DNA of 64,000 nt from Leptolyngbya subtilissima AS-A7 (GTDB lineage: Bacteria > Cyanobacteriota > Cyanobacteriia > Phormidesmidales > Phormidesmidaceae). This document shows positions 9,143-19,753 of the stretch, in pieces (the first letter of the stretch is position 1; every line of letters starts with the position of its first letter). The notes beneath the pieces are model-generated. The model had not been told where the DNA came from, searched no databases, and worked only from the letters and a program-made list of their open reading frames with translations. The stretch is from the NCBI RefSeq assembly GCF_039962255.1, contig NZ_JAMPKY010000003.1, positions 310,001 to 374,000 of the forward strand, read 5' to 3'. A program made the position numbers and the translations under genes.

Positions 9143-11038
9143 ATGCCCATGAATGACTTCTTCAAAGGCTTTGAACAACTGCTCGAACTGGCTAAAACTC
9201 TAGAAGAAAAAGCCGAAAGCGGCGAGCTTAAAACCAACGTGCAGATCAACGCTCGGGGCATGGGCAGCATTCCCCGCCAGGGCAACATCCCTAACATCGG
9301 CGTCAGCCGCATGAACCGCACCCCTGGAGATAGCGCCCCTATCCCCGATCCCGCCGTCGAAGAAGTCATCATCACCCCACCCCCCGCTGGCGACAACTCC
9401 CCATCCTCCTCACCTTCCCCATCCTCCCCACCCCCCTCATCTCCCCATCACCCCACCATGGGCGATGTCGGTGGCCTCTCTGCCACCCTGCAAGAGCTGC
9501 GCGAACTGGTGGAAATTCCCCTCAAGCGCCCCGACGTGCTGGCCAAGCTGGGTCTAGAGCCCACGCGTGGTGTGCTGTTGGTTGGCCCTCCCGGCACGGG
9601 CAAAACCCTCACCGCCCGCTCCCTAGCCGAAGACCTGGGCGTCAACTACATTGCGATCGTCGGCCCCGAGGTGATGGGCAAATACTACGGCGAGGCCGAG
9701 CAGCGCCTGCGGACCATTTTTGAGAAGGCCAAGAAAGCTGCCCCCTGCCTGGTGTTTATCGACGAAATCGACAGCTTGGCCCCCGATCGCAGCAAGGTCG
9801 AAGGCGAGGTCGAAAAGCGCTTGGTCGCCACCCTGCTGGGTCTGATGGATGGCTTTGCCCAAACCAAGGGCGTGATCGTGCTGGCCGCCACCAACCGACC
9901 CGATCACATTGACCCTGCCCTGCGCCGCCCCGGTCGCTTCGATCGCGAGGTGCAGTTTCGCGTGCCCGATCGCGCGGGTCGCCTCGAAATCCTTCAGATT
10001 CAAACCCGCGACATGCCGCTACAGGGCGTGGATTTGGATGCGATCGCCGATCTGGCGGTCGGCATGGTGGGGGCCGACCTCAAGGCCCTCTGCCAAAAAG
10101 CCGCCTACTTTGCCCTGCGTCGTCAGGTGCCTGATCTGGCTGGCCCTGTACCCGACACCATGACCCTGGTGCACGCCGACTTTCTTCAGGCAATTAAAGA
10201 AATCAAGCCCTCGGTGCTGCGATCGGTGGAGGTGGAGTCGCCTGCGATCGCCTGGGAAGACATCGGCGGCTTAGAGTCTATTAAACAAACCCTGCAAGAA
10301 TCGGTGGAAGGGGCTTTGCTCTACCCCGAACTCTACGCCCAAACGGGGGCCAAAGCGCCCCGAGGACTGCTGCTGTGGGGGCCTCCCGGCACGGGCAAAA
10401 CCCTGCTGGCCAAAGCTGTGGCTGCCCAGGCTCGGGCCAACTTTATCGCTGTCAACGGTCCCGAGCTGCTGAGCCGCTGGGTCGGTGCGGCTGAACAAGC
10501 GGTGCGAGAGCTGTTTGCCAAGGCCCGTCAGGCCGCGCCCTGTGTCGTATTCATTGATGAGATCGACACCCTGGTGCCCGCTCGGGGCCAGTACCAAGGC
10601 GACTCGGGCGTGAGCGATCGCGTCGTCGGTCAACTGCTGACTGAGTTAGATGGTCTCCAGGGCTGCACCAATGTGCTGCTAATTGGGGCGACTAACCGCC
10701 CCAGTGCCCTCGACCCCGCGATTCTGCGCGCTGGCCGCATCGATCTCCAGCTCGAGATCAGCCTGCCCGATGCGGCGGGCCGGCTGGCGATTTTGCAGGT
10801 GCACAACAGCGATCGCCCTCTCGACGCCGTCGATCTTAACGACTGGTCTACCCGCACCGACGGCTGGAACGGTGCCGACCTGGCCCTACTCAGCAACCAA
10901 GCGGCCCTCGAAGCCGTGCGTGAATACCGCGCCCAGGGCATGGCTGACCCCAGCCAAATTCGCATTGCGGCCCACCACTGGGAGCAGGCCCACCAGGCGA
11001 TTCTTAGCCAGCGCAGCTCGGTGGCGAATCGGGGATAA
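9143..11038 (+). CDS. Double-AAA (CDC48-like) ATPase
   Basis: The 631-residue protein has a short helical N-terminus (1-35). A Pro/Ser/His-rich linker (about 78-105) follows, then two AAA modules. Module one has GPPGTGKT, Walker B LVFIDEID and the SRH block RRPGRFDRE. Module two has [16 protein letters not shown], an arginine finger region LRAGRID and sensor GATNRP. Both sites look able to hydrolyse ATP. The arrangement is like CDC48/p97 or VAT, but the N-terminal substrate-binding domain is missing and replaced by a small helix plus linker. A role as an unfoldase is inferred. The ATG at 9143 is followed by a second ATG two codons later; neither has a strong ribosome site. Confidence 0.88.
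   Translation: MPMNDFFKGFEQLLELAKTLEEKAESGELKTNVQINARGMGSIPRQGNIPNIGVSRMNRTPGDSAPIPDPAVEEVIITPPPAGDNSPSSSPSPSSPPPSSPHHPTMGDVGGLSATLQELRELVEIPLKRPDVLAKLGLEPTRGVLLVGPPGTGKTLTARSLAEDLGVNYIAIVGPEVMGKYYGEAEQRLRTIFEKAKKAAPCLVFIDEIDSLAPDRSKVEGEVEKRLVATLLGLMDGFAQTKGVIVLAATNRPDHIDPALRRPGRFDREVQFRVPDRAGRLEILQIQTRDMPLQGVDLDAIADLAVGMVGADLKALCQKAAYFALRRQVPDLAGPVPDTMTLVHADFLQAIKEIKPSVLRSVEVESPAIAWEDIGGLESIKQTLQESVEGALLYPELYAQTGAKAPRGLLLWGPPGTGKTLLAKAVAAQARANFIAVNGPELLSRWVGAAEQAVRELFAKARQAAPCVVFIDEIDTLVPARGQYQGDSGVSDRVVGQLLTELDGLQGCTNVLLIGATNRPSALDPAILRAGRIDLQLEISLPDAAGRLAILQVHNSDRPLDAVDLNDWSTRTDGWNGADLALLSNQAALEAVREYRAQGMADPSQIRIAAHHWEQAHQAILSQRSSVANRG
9374..9462 (+). repeat. Pyrimidine-rich tract coding a Pro/Ser linker
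   Basis: About 90 bases made almost entirely of C and T with scattered A (CCCCATCC, CTCACC, CCCCACCC units) lie inside the ATPase gene. They are read as a PSSSPSPSSPPPSSPHHP-type linker between the N-terminal helix and the first AAA module. Similar tracts occur between other genes in the window, so this looks like a mobile or slippage-grown element that has become coding. Confidence 0.55.
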
Positions 11039-11110
11039 ATCTGTAAAGCGTAAAAGGGTTTCTGTTATAGCTAAACGTTGTTAAGAAAGCAGTAGGGATG
11101 CAGACGGCGG

Positions 11111-12457
11111 TCAGGCCAACGACTTTGGTACAGCCCAGAGTAGGGTGAGGGCGCGGGCGGCCATCAACCCTACCAGGGCCAGCCACAGCAGATGAGCACT
11201 ACCCAAAGATTGGGCCAGCAGGGCTAGGGGTAAAAAGCCAACCCCGGCAGCTAGCACTGTAGCGTTGCGCAGCACTGGGCCAGCGGTAAGACCGAGAAAG
11301 TAGCCGTCAAGCATGTAGGCGATCGCGCCCAATCCCAAAATAGGAATTAACCATCCCACGTAGGTTTCTACGATCGCAATCACCGATTGGTGGCCCGTCA
11401 GCAGACCAAACAGCGGCGCTGGAAACAGCACAAAAGACAACGCGAAGGATAACCCTAACGCGATGCTGGTGAGCCCTCCCAGGGTTAACAGACGGCGCAG
11501 GTGGGTGCGATCGCCGCTGCCGTAATATCGTCCCGCAAAGCTTTCCGTAGCAAAGGCGATGCCGTCGATAAAGTAGGCCGAGAGCGTCACCACTTGCAGC
11601 AGCAGCGTATTCGCCGCCAGGGTTTCTCTTCCCAGGGCTGAGCTGAAATTAGTAAACAGCGCAAAGCTCAGCACCAGAGCAAAGGTGCGCACCAAAATGT
11701 CGCGGTTCAGCAGAAACAGCCCTTTAATTGCCTGCAGATTCCACCCCTGGGGCACTACTGCCCAGAGCTTTTGGAAGCCGCCTTCTCTAGCCAGCAGGCT
11801 CAGCCCTACTGCCAAGGTCACGTATTGGCTGAGGGCGGTGCCCAACCCCGCCCCGGTGCTCGCCCAGCCCAGCCCATTGATAAAAATAGTGTTGAATACC
11901 ACGTTGCTGCCGTTGCCCACCAGCGATAGCGCAATCACCCGGCGGCTTTTTTCACGGCCCAAAAACCAGCCCATTAGCACCAGATTCATCAGCACTGCTG
12001 GGGCATCCCAAATGCGGGCGTTGTAGAAAGCCATGCCCGCTGCTCTGACATCGGGTTCAGCGCTGAGCAGAGCAAAGCCAAGGTCGCGAATCGGCACCTG
12101 AAGCAGCAAAATTGCCACCCCAAAACTCAAGGCAATCAGCCCATTGCGCAGCAGAATCAGCCACAGTTCGTCTCTGTCGTCCCGACCTCGGGCCTGGGCC
12201 GTGGTGCCTGTGGTGCCCATGCGCAAAAAGCCGAAACTCCAGTACACCACGTTGAAAATTACCGTGGCCAGGGCCACCCCACCCAAGTGACTAATATCGT
12301 CTAAATGGCCAAGAAAGGCCGTATCCACCAGGCCTGCTAGGGGCACCATCAGGTTCGAGATGATGTTAGCTGCTGCCAGCTTCAGAAAGCTGGGCAGAAA
12401 GGCTGAGGAGTTGGCCGCGCCAGCAAGGCTCGAAGATGGTGTTGTGTTTCGGCCCAT
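11111..12457 (-). CDS. MATE-family (DinF-like) efflux transporter
   Basis: A 448-residue inner-membrane protein with about twelve hydrophobic helices in two related halves, as in multidrug and toxin extrusion (MATE) carriers. The N-terminal block LAAANIISNLMVPLAGLVDT, then AFLGHL, is typical of the DinF branch. Such proteins export organic cations or metabolites in exchange for H+ or Na+; the substrate here is unknown. It converges with the AAA gene, leaving a 72-base gap without an obvious terminator, and lies 29 bases downstream of the PIN toxin gene on the same strand. Confidence 0.92.
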   Translation of the reverse strand: MGRNTTPSSSLAGAANSSAFLPSFLKLAAANIISNLMVPLAGLVDTAFLGHLDDISHLGGVALATVIFNVVYWSFGFLRMGTTGTTAQARGRDDRDELWLILLRNGLIALSFGVAILLLQVPIRDLGFALLSAEPDVRAAGMAFYNARIWDAPAVLMNLVLMGWFLGREKSRRVIALSLVGNGSNVVFNTIFINGLGWASTGAGLGTALSQYVTLAVGLSLLAREGGFQKLWAVVPQGWNLQAIKGLFLLNRDILVRTFALVLSFALFTNFSSALGRETLAANTLLLQVVTLSAYFIDGIAFATESFAGRYYGSGDRTHLRRLLTLGGLTSIALGLSFALSFVLFPAPLFGLLTGHQSVIAIVETYVGWLIPILGLGAIAYMLDGYFLGLTAGPVLRNATVLAAGVGFLPLALLAQSLGSAHLLWLALVGLMAARALTLLWAVPKSLA

Positions 12458-12486
12458 GTTGAGGCTAAGGGAAGGCTTGGTAAATG

Positions 12487-12912
12487 TTACGGAGAGAGGA
12501 TCGCCAAGAACTGCTCAGCATTGACGATGGGTATTTCAAACGGGGAGGCTAGGTTGAGCAGATCGCGATCGCCCGTAACCAAATAATCTGCCTGACCTAC
12601 TAATGCCAACTGCAAAAACGGCATATCAAACGGATCTCGACAGTCTGGAACTGCTGGTGGTTCCGGTGGCATTGATATGACGCTGCAATAGGGCAGGTAG
12701 TCCGCCAGTAGTTCTTCCTGCTCCGCCTTGGTGAGCCTAAATTTTGGATAGGCTAGCACTCGGATCAACTCTGTAACTGTGGCCCGAGAAACTAGCGGCG
12801 TAAAGTCTTTGCCCTGCCAAGTCTGGCGCAGGGTAGCTAAGATCCCTTGCTTAAATACTAGGGCTGAAATTAGCACATTTGTATCCAGTACGACCCTGAG
12901 TTCGAGAGTCAT
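12487..12912 (-). CDS. PIN-domain toxin of a type II toxin-antitoxin pair
   Basis: The 141-residue PIN-fold protein is a probable RNA endonuclease. It has the expected acidic residues: VVLDTNVLISAL at the start, TVTELIRV, then DCRDPFDMPFLQLAL and DYLVTGDRDLLNL. The frame can be read from an upstream codon at 12942, but the start is placed at the ATG 12912-12910. That ATG overlaps the antitoxin's TGA by one base (TGATG), a common translational-coupling arrangement, and the fold begins right after it. Targets are unknown. Acts in the cytoplasm and is held inactive by the upstream partner. Confidence 0.88.
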   Translation of the reverse strand: MTLELRVVLDTNVLISALVFKQGILATLRQTWQGKDFTPLVSRATVTELIRVLAYPKFRLTKAEQEELLADYLPYCSVISMPPEPPAVPDCRDPFDMPFLQLALVGQADYLVTGDRDLLNLASPFEIPIVNAEQFLAILSP

Positions 12913-13145
12913 CACTGAGGCGTAGAACTGCCGCGAGACCAAGCTATAGCATCAGCAATATCCTGCTCTGTAATGTTCAGTTCAGCTAGCTTTTCTCTAA
13001 CAGCATCAGACCGTTGAACTTTGACGGGAGTAAGAATGATCTGCCCATTTTCGAGGGTTATTTCAAAGTACTCAACTGGGCCAAGTGCCTCAGTTACGCT
13101 CGGCGGCAGGGTAATTTTATTCTGATCGGTAAGTTTAGTCAGCAC
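12912..13145 (-). CDS. AbrB/MazE-like antitoxin
   Basis: A 77-residue protein with an N-terminal swapped-hairpin-like DNA-binding segment: LTKLTDQNKITLPPSVTEAL, then GPVEYFEITLENGQIILTPVK. An acidic helical tail (about 48-77) would bind the PIN toxin. It comes first in the pair and its stop overlaps the toxin start. Antitoxins of this type repress their own promoter. A perfect 6-base inverted repeat (13177-13194) lies 32 bases upstream and is a plausible operator. Some divergence from the textbook AbrB pattern makes the subfamily uncertain. Confidence 0.85.
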   Translation of the reverse strand: MLTKLTDQNKITLPPSVTEALGPVEYFEITLENGQIILTPVKVQRSDAVREKLAELNITEQDIADAIAWSRGSSTPQ

Positions 13146-13176
13146 GTTATAGGTACCCAGGGGTTTGTGCTTTTTA

Positions 13177-13194
13177 CCTTACTTTAACGTAAGG
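13177..13194. promoter_or_regulatory. Candidate operator of the toxin-antitoxin pair
   Basis: CCTTAC-TTTAAC-GTAAGG is a perfect inverted repeat centred about 40 bases upstream of the antitoxin start, inside its promoter region. Position and symmetry suit autoregulation by the AbrB-like protein; this is inference. Confidence 0.4.
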
Positions 13195-13349
13195 CACAGT
13201 ACTTTAAAGAGTAATCGCAAGAGCGTAAGCTTTGCTACATGGCATGATTCACGCCACCAAATCTATTTGATGACAGAGTTCCTATCACCCCGTAGTCACT
13301 CCACAGTAAGTATTTCAGCAAGTAGATAACGTTATCTAAGCTTCGATAC

Positions 13350-14069
13350 TCATCGCACCGCGAGCGACTGAGCCAGATCCTCGGGGCTGAGGTGGTCGTT
13401 GAGAATCTTGCCGTCTTTGAACCAGACGATCCGCTGGCTAGCCCGGGCCACATCGGGTTCGTGGGTAACCATGACAACGGTAATGCCTGCGGCGTGGAGG
13501 TCGGCAAAAAGGCCCAGCACGTCATCAGTGGTGTGAGTATCCAATGCGCCTGTAGGTTCGTCGGCCAGTAAGAGTAGCGGGTCGTTGACGATCGCCCGCG
13601 CGATTGCCACCCGTTGCTGCTGCCCCCCCGACAGCTGAGTGGGCTTGTTGTTGATGCGATCGCCCAGCCCCACCCGCACCAATGCTTCTGTTGCCCGCTG
13701 GCGGCGGACCTCGCTGCGCACCCCGGCGTAGATCATCGGCAGCTCCACATTCTCCCGCGCGGTGAGCTGGGGCAGCAGGTGAAACTGCTGGAAGACAAAG
13801 CCGATTTTTTGATTGCGAATGAGGGCCAGGGCGTCGTCTTCTAAAGTGGCCACGTTCTGGCTGTCGAAGAAATATTCTCCGGCGGTAGGGCGATCGAGGC
13901 AGCCGACCATATTCATGGCGGTAGATTTGCCGGAGCCAGACGGCCCCATAATGGCGCAGTACTCACCGGGGTAAATCGATAAATCTACGTTCCACAGCGC
14001 CCGCACCTCGGTATTGCCCGAGCCATAAACCTTTTGCAGCTGGCGAAACTCGATCAGTGGAGTGGGCAT
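13350..14069 (-). CDS. ABC transporter ATP-binding protein (MacB/LolD type)
   Basis: The product is the ATPase subunit of an ABC system. It has Walker [11 protein letters not shown]-loop [11 protein letters not shown], signature [14 protein letters not shown], Walker [14 protein letters not shown] and switch His VMVTHEPD. The sequence fits the MacB/LolD/DevA group working on lipoproteins, glycolipids or peptides. No permease or membrane-fusion gene is next to it, so its partner is elsewhere. The frame could begin 18 codons earlier at 14123, but that extension is low-complexity sequence read from a C/T-rich tract, and the fold starts at [16 protein letters not shown], so 14069 is preferred. 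The length of 239 residues is usual. Confidence 0.9.
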   Translation of the reverse strand: MPTPLIEFRQLQKVYGSGNTEVRALWNVDLSIYPGEYCAIMGPSGSGKSTAMNMVGCLDRPTAGEYFFDSQNVATLEDDALALIRNQKIGFVFQQFHLLPQLTARENVELPMIYAGVRSEVRRQRATEALVRVGLGDRINNKPTQLSGGQQQRVAIARAIVNDPLLLLADEPTGALDTHTTDDVLGLFADLHAAGITVVMVTHEPDVARASQRIVWFKDGKILNDHLSPEDLAQSLAVR

Positions 14070-14151
14070 AGGCGGGAAGAGGAGGCGATGGGGCGGTGAG
14101 GAGCATGGGATTGATTGAGTCAATCCCCTTAACTTAAGTCTCCCGCCCAGG

Positions 14152-15930
14152 CTAGCGCAGGCCAGACTGAACCCGCCACAGGCTGGCGTAGATGCCGTTC
14201 ATTTCTAGCAGTTCTTCGTGGCGGCCCCGTTCGACGATTTCGCCGTGGGCCATGACGTAGATGCAGTGGCAGTGGCGAATGGTGGAGAGCCGGTGAGCGA
14301 TCGCCAGAGTCGTGCGCCCTTGAGTAATCATCGCCAGCGATCGCTGGATTGCCGCCTCGGTCTCGTTATCTACCGCCGAAGTCGCCTCATCGAGCACCAA
14401 AATCGGCGGGTCTTTGAGAATGGCGCGGGCGATCGCCAGCCGCTGCCGCTGACCCCCCGATAACTTCTGCCCTCGCTCGCCCACGATGGTGTCATAGCCC
14501 TGGGGCATCTGCACAATAAACTCGTGGGCCTCTGCCAGCTTGGCGGCGTGGAGAATTTGCTCTAGGGTGGCATCGAAGGTGCCGTAGGCGATGTTCTCTG
14601 CCACGGTACCCGAGAACAAAAACACGTCCTGGCTGACCAAGCCAATGCAGCGGCGCAGATCCTGGGGCAGCAGGTCTTGAATCTCCTGCCCGTCAACCAA
14701 AATGCGGCCCTGCTGGGGCTGATAAAAGCGCAGCAGCAGCTTCACCAAAGTGCTCTTGCCTGAGCCAGTGGCCCCTACTACCCCAATGCTCTGACCGGCA
14801 GGGATATGAAGGGAAAGATTCTTGAGCACCGGCTGGCGGTTGGCGTAGGCAAAGCTGACATTCTCGTAGCGCACCTCGCCGCGCACCTGCTCCACCGGCA
14901 GCGGGTTGCGGCCGGGGATTAGCTCAATCGGTTCATCCAGCAAGCCCAGCACCCGGCGCACCGAAGCCATCGCCCGCTGGTACTCATCCATAATTTCGCT
15001 GAGCTGGGTAAAGGGCCACAGCAGCCGCTGAATGATGAACACCATAAAGCCGTAGGTGCCCGCCGATAGGGTGCCGTCGGCCACCGCCAGACCGCCCAAA
15101 AACAGCATCAGGGTAAAGCCTACCAAAATGAAAATCCGAATCAGCGGAATAAAGGCGGCGCTGAGGGCGATCGCCCGGCGGTTGCTGTAGCGGTAGGCAT
15201 CGCTGTCTAGGGTGACGCGATCGCGCTCATACCCCTCCGCCGTAAAGCTTTTAATCGTGGCAATCCCCGACAGGTTGTTGGCCAACCGCCCGCTGATTAG
15301 CCCCGCCTTGTCGCGCACCTCGGCGTAGCGGGGAGCCAGCCGCTTTTGAAAGGCGATCGACCCCCACAGCACAAAGGGAATCGGCAGCATCGCCATCCAC
15401 GACACCCCCGGTGCCAGAATTAAGAACGTCGCCCCTACCCACAGCACTGTGGTAAAAAAACGCAGCAGGTTGTGCGCCCCGGTATTGAGAAACCGCTCCA
15501 GCTGGTTGATGTCGTCATTTAAAATCGACAGCAAACCGCCCGTGCTGCGGTCTTCAAAATAGTTAAGATCCTGACTTTGCAGATGGCTATAGGTGTCGAT
15601 CCGCAGGTCGTGCTGCAAATTTTGGGCCAGGTTGCGCCACAGCCACGCATAAATATACTCACTCAGCGACTCCAGGGTCCAGATCAAGAACGTCAGCGCC
15701 GACAACACCCCTAGCTGCCCCGGAATACTGGTGATCCCCACCCGGGCAATGAGCGAGCTTTCGTTATTGGTCACCACATCGATGGCGATACCGATTAGGT
15801 AGGGCGGGGCCAGGTCGAAGATGGTGTTGAGAACAGAGTTGGCGATCGCACCCCAAATCTGCGGCCGATAGTTCTGCCCATAACGCAACAGCCTTTGTAT
15901 GGGATGCCGTGCCGATTGGATACTGGCCAT
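14152..15930 (-). CDS. ABC exporter, fused permease and ATPase (MsbA-like)
   Basis: A half-transporter of about 592 residues. The N-terminal half has six membrane helices of the type I exporter fold, with the SLSEYIYAWLWRNLAQNLQHD block typical of lipid and peptide exporters. The C-terminal ATPase has GATGSGKST, Q-loop GLVSQDVFLFSGTVAENI, signature KLSGGQRQRLAIARA, Walker B ILVLDEATSAVD and AIAHRLST. It would work as a homodimer in the plasma membrane; the cargo is not evident. The ATG at 15930 is chosen over an upstream TTG (15945). It lies 82 bases upstream of the soluble ABC ATPase gene on the same strand, but the two need not form one transporter. Confidence 0.92.
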   Translation of the reverse strand: MASIQSARHPIQRLLRYGQNYRPQIWGAIANSVLNTIFDLAPPYLIGIAIDVVTNNESSLIARVGITSIPGQLGVLSALTFLIWTLESLSEYIYAWLWRNLAQNLQHDLRIDTYSHLQSQDLNYFEDRSTGGLLSILNDDINQLERFLNTGAHNLLRFFTTVLWVGATFLILAPGVSWMAMLPIPFVLWGSIAFQKRLAPRYAEVRDKAGLISGRLANNLSGIATIKSFTAEGYERDRVTLDSDAYRYSNRRAIALSAAFIPLIRIFILVGFTLMLFLGGLAVADGTLSAGTYGFMVFIIQRLLWPFTQLSEIMDEYQRAMASVRRVLGLLDEPIELIPGRNPLPVEQVRGEVRYENVSFAYANRQPVLKNLSLHIPAGQSIGVVGATGSGKSTLVKLLLRFYQPQQGRILVDGQEIQDLLPQDLRRCIGLVSQDVFLFSGTVAENIAYGTFDATLEQILHAAKLAEAHEFIVQMPQGYDTIVGERGQKLSGGQRQRLAIARAILKDPPILVLDEATSAVDNETEAAIQRSLAMITQGRTTLAIAHRLSTIRHCHCIYVMAHGEIVERGRHEELLEMNGIYASLWRVQSGLR

Positions 15931-16276
15931 AAAACAGAAAAACAAAGAACAAAGAGAGAAATTCGGCGGGCATTGCCCACCCTACGATCCAATGCTCTTC
16001 ACCAGAGCCACCAACTAGTCAATTGGCAAAATAGACGTTTAAACCGATGATCGATCCATCTTTTCCGTGAGGTGAAGGACGGCGGACGTCCTTCTCGTAG
16101 GCCGGACGCGCGAAGCTGGGGGTCTGGGGCCAGCGAAATGGCCCCAGCAGTAGATCTGGCTTTGTCCCCAGTTGTGCGCCGCCAAGCCTAAGCAACATAT
16201 CCGGTACCCTAAGCGGTGCATTGCGGCCCATCAGATCTCAGATCAAAGTCGGGCTGGGGAAGGCCGTGAATGCACC
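15931..16276. other. Intergenic region with two hairpins
   Basis: The gap between hom (3' side) and the ABC exporter (5' side) has no gene I can support. It contains the hairpin AAGGACG-5-CGTCCTT (16075-16093). A 9-base stem CTGGGGCCA-6-TGGCCCCAG (16124-16147) is nested in a larger CTGGGG...CCCCAG arrangement ending near 16165. It lies downstream of hom and lacks a T-run, so it may be a dispersed palindrome or an RNA-stability element. Confidence 0.4.
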
Positions 16277-17587
16277 CTACAACACCCGCAGCACACTAGC
16301 CACACTGTGAATCTCCCTATACTCCCGCAGCTCATCCAACGCAGTTTGGAAATTCGACTCCGTCACCTCATGGCTAACGATCACGATCTCTGCCCGCGTC
16401 TCATGCTGACCAATCTGCACAATCGACTCCAGACTCACCTGGTGACGGCCAAAACACAGCCCCAATTTGCCAATCACCCCCGGCTCATCCTCCGCCAGCA
16501 GCCGCACATAAAAACGACTGACAATGTCGGCCATGGGGCTAACCTTGCAGTAGTGCTGATGACTACAGGCCAGCAGCGGGTTAGTGGCTTTAGGCGTTGT
16601 CCCCGCCCGCAGGTTAGCCGCCAGGTTCAGCAGGTCAGACACCACCGCACTGGCCGTCGGTCCTTCCCCCGCCCCTGGCCCAAAAAACATGACCTGACCA
16701 ATCGGGTCGCCCTCAATCAAAATGGCGTTGTAAACATCGTTCACCGACGCCAAGGGATGGCTCACGGGCACCAGAGTAGGATGTACCCGCAACTGGAGCT
16801 GATCCAGGGATTGATCTGAGGTTTCATCAAACTCCCCGTCACGGCGGGCGATCGCCAGCAGCTTGATCACAAACCCCAACCGGTCAGCATAGGCAATATC
16901 GGCGGTGGTCACATGACGAATGCCCTCGCTATAGACCTCTGACAGCTTAATGCGCCCCCCAAAGGCCAGCGACGCCAGAATCGCAATCTTGTCGGCGGCA
17001 TCCAGCCCATCCACATCGGCGCTAGGGTCGGCCTCGGCGTAGCCCAGGCGCTGAGCATCGGCCAAAATCGATTCAAAGTCGCCCCCCTCCCGCTGCATGC
17101 GAGTGAGAATGTAGTTGGTGGTGCCGTTGATAATCCCCGTCACCGCGCGAATGCGGTTGACCCCCAGTGCCTGCTTTAGCGGCTGGATGACGGGAATGCC
17201 CCCCGCCACCGCCGCCTCCAACATCACATAGATTCCCGCCTCATTAGCGGCGGTAAAAATCTCGTCACCGTAGCGGGCAATCACCGCCTTGTTGGCCGTC
17301 ACCACATGCTTACCGTGGGCAATGGCCTTGAGAATCAGCGATCGCGCCGGCTCCAGCCCCCCCATCACCTCCACCACCACATCGATAGTGGGGTCAGCCA
17401 CGATGCTCTCTAGATCAGTGGTGAGGCGATCGCCCTCAATCGCCACCGACCGGGGCTTATCCAAACTGCGCACCCCCACGCGGGCCAGCTCTATCTGCCC
17501 TACAAGAGGATGACGATGGGCCGGATCCAGCAAAATTTTAGCCGTCCCCGACCCCACCGTTCCCAACCCCAGCAAACCGACACGCAT
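16277..17587 (-). CDS. hom: Homoserine dehydrogenase
   Basis: Reduces aspartate semialdehyde to homoserine, feeding threonine, methionine and isoleucine synthesis. The 436-residue protein begins MRVGLLGLGTVGSGTAKIL, a Rossmann fold for NAD(P)H. It has family blocks VTANKAVIA, EAAVAGGIPVI, INGTTNYILTRM and the signature-like YAEADPSADVDGLDAADK. A C-terminal ACT domain (from about RFYVRLLAEDEPGVIGKL) gives amino-acid feedback control. The longest frame begins at 17740, but that 51-residue extension reads through the terminator at 17676-17708, so the ATG at 17587 is used. It follows petH on the same strand but is insulated by that terminator. Confidence 0.95.
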   Translation of the reverse strand: MRVGLLGLGTVGSGTAKILLDPAHRHPLVGQIELARVGVRSLDKPRSVAIEGDRLTTDLESIVADPTIDVVVEVMGGLEPARSLILKAIAHGKHVVTANKAVIARYGDEIFTAANEAGIYVMLEAAVAGGIPVIQPLKQALGVNRIRAVTGIINGTTNYILTRMQREGGDFESILADAQRLGYAEADPSADVDGLDAADKIAILASLAFGGRIKLSEVYSEGIRHVTTADIAYADRLGFVIKLLAIARRDGEFDETSDQSLDQLQLRVHPTLVPVSHPLASVNDVYNAILIEGDPIGQVMFFGPGAGEGPTASAVVSDLLNLAANLRAGTTPKATNPLLACSHQHYCKVSPMADIVSRFYVRLLAEDEPGVIGKLGLCFGRHQVSLESIVQIGQHETRAEIVIVSHEVTESNFQTALDELREYREIHSVASVLRVL

Positions 17588-17675
17588 CACCAATGGTCTG
17601 ACTTCCTTAACTGCGATTGCTAGCCCAATTGTAAAGGGATTGTTGTCCCCCCTGGGCGCCGATGCCAACGGCCAC

Positions 17676-17708
17676 AAAAAAAGGAAGGGTTTAGCCCTTC
17701 CTTTTTTT
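17676..17708 (-). terminator. Rho-independent terminator after petH
   Basis: A 14-base perfect stem (seven A, GGAAGGG / CCCTTCC, seven T) with a five-base loop lies 54 bases past the petH stop. On the minus strand the stem ends in the T-run, so it can stop petH transcripts before hom; the A/T flanks would let it work both ways. Confidence 0.85.
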
Positions 17709-17761
17709 GAAAGGGCGAACCAGCGATCGCCCTCATCCACTATTGACGGAGACCAAAAACC

Positions 17762-19753
<1,992 letters not shown>

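Noticed and set aside
13050-13349. Insertion-sequence scar near the toxin-antitoxin pair
   Set aside because: No terminal inverted repeats, target duplications or transposase fragments are visible.
17588-17740. N-terminal extension of homoserine dehydrogenase by 51 codons
   Set aside because: It runs through a strong terminator hairpin and is not part of the family; the fold begins at MRVGLLGLGTVG.
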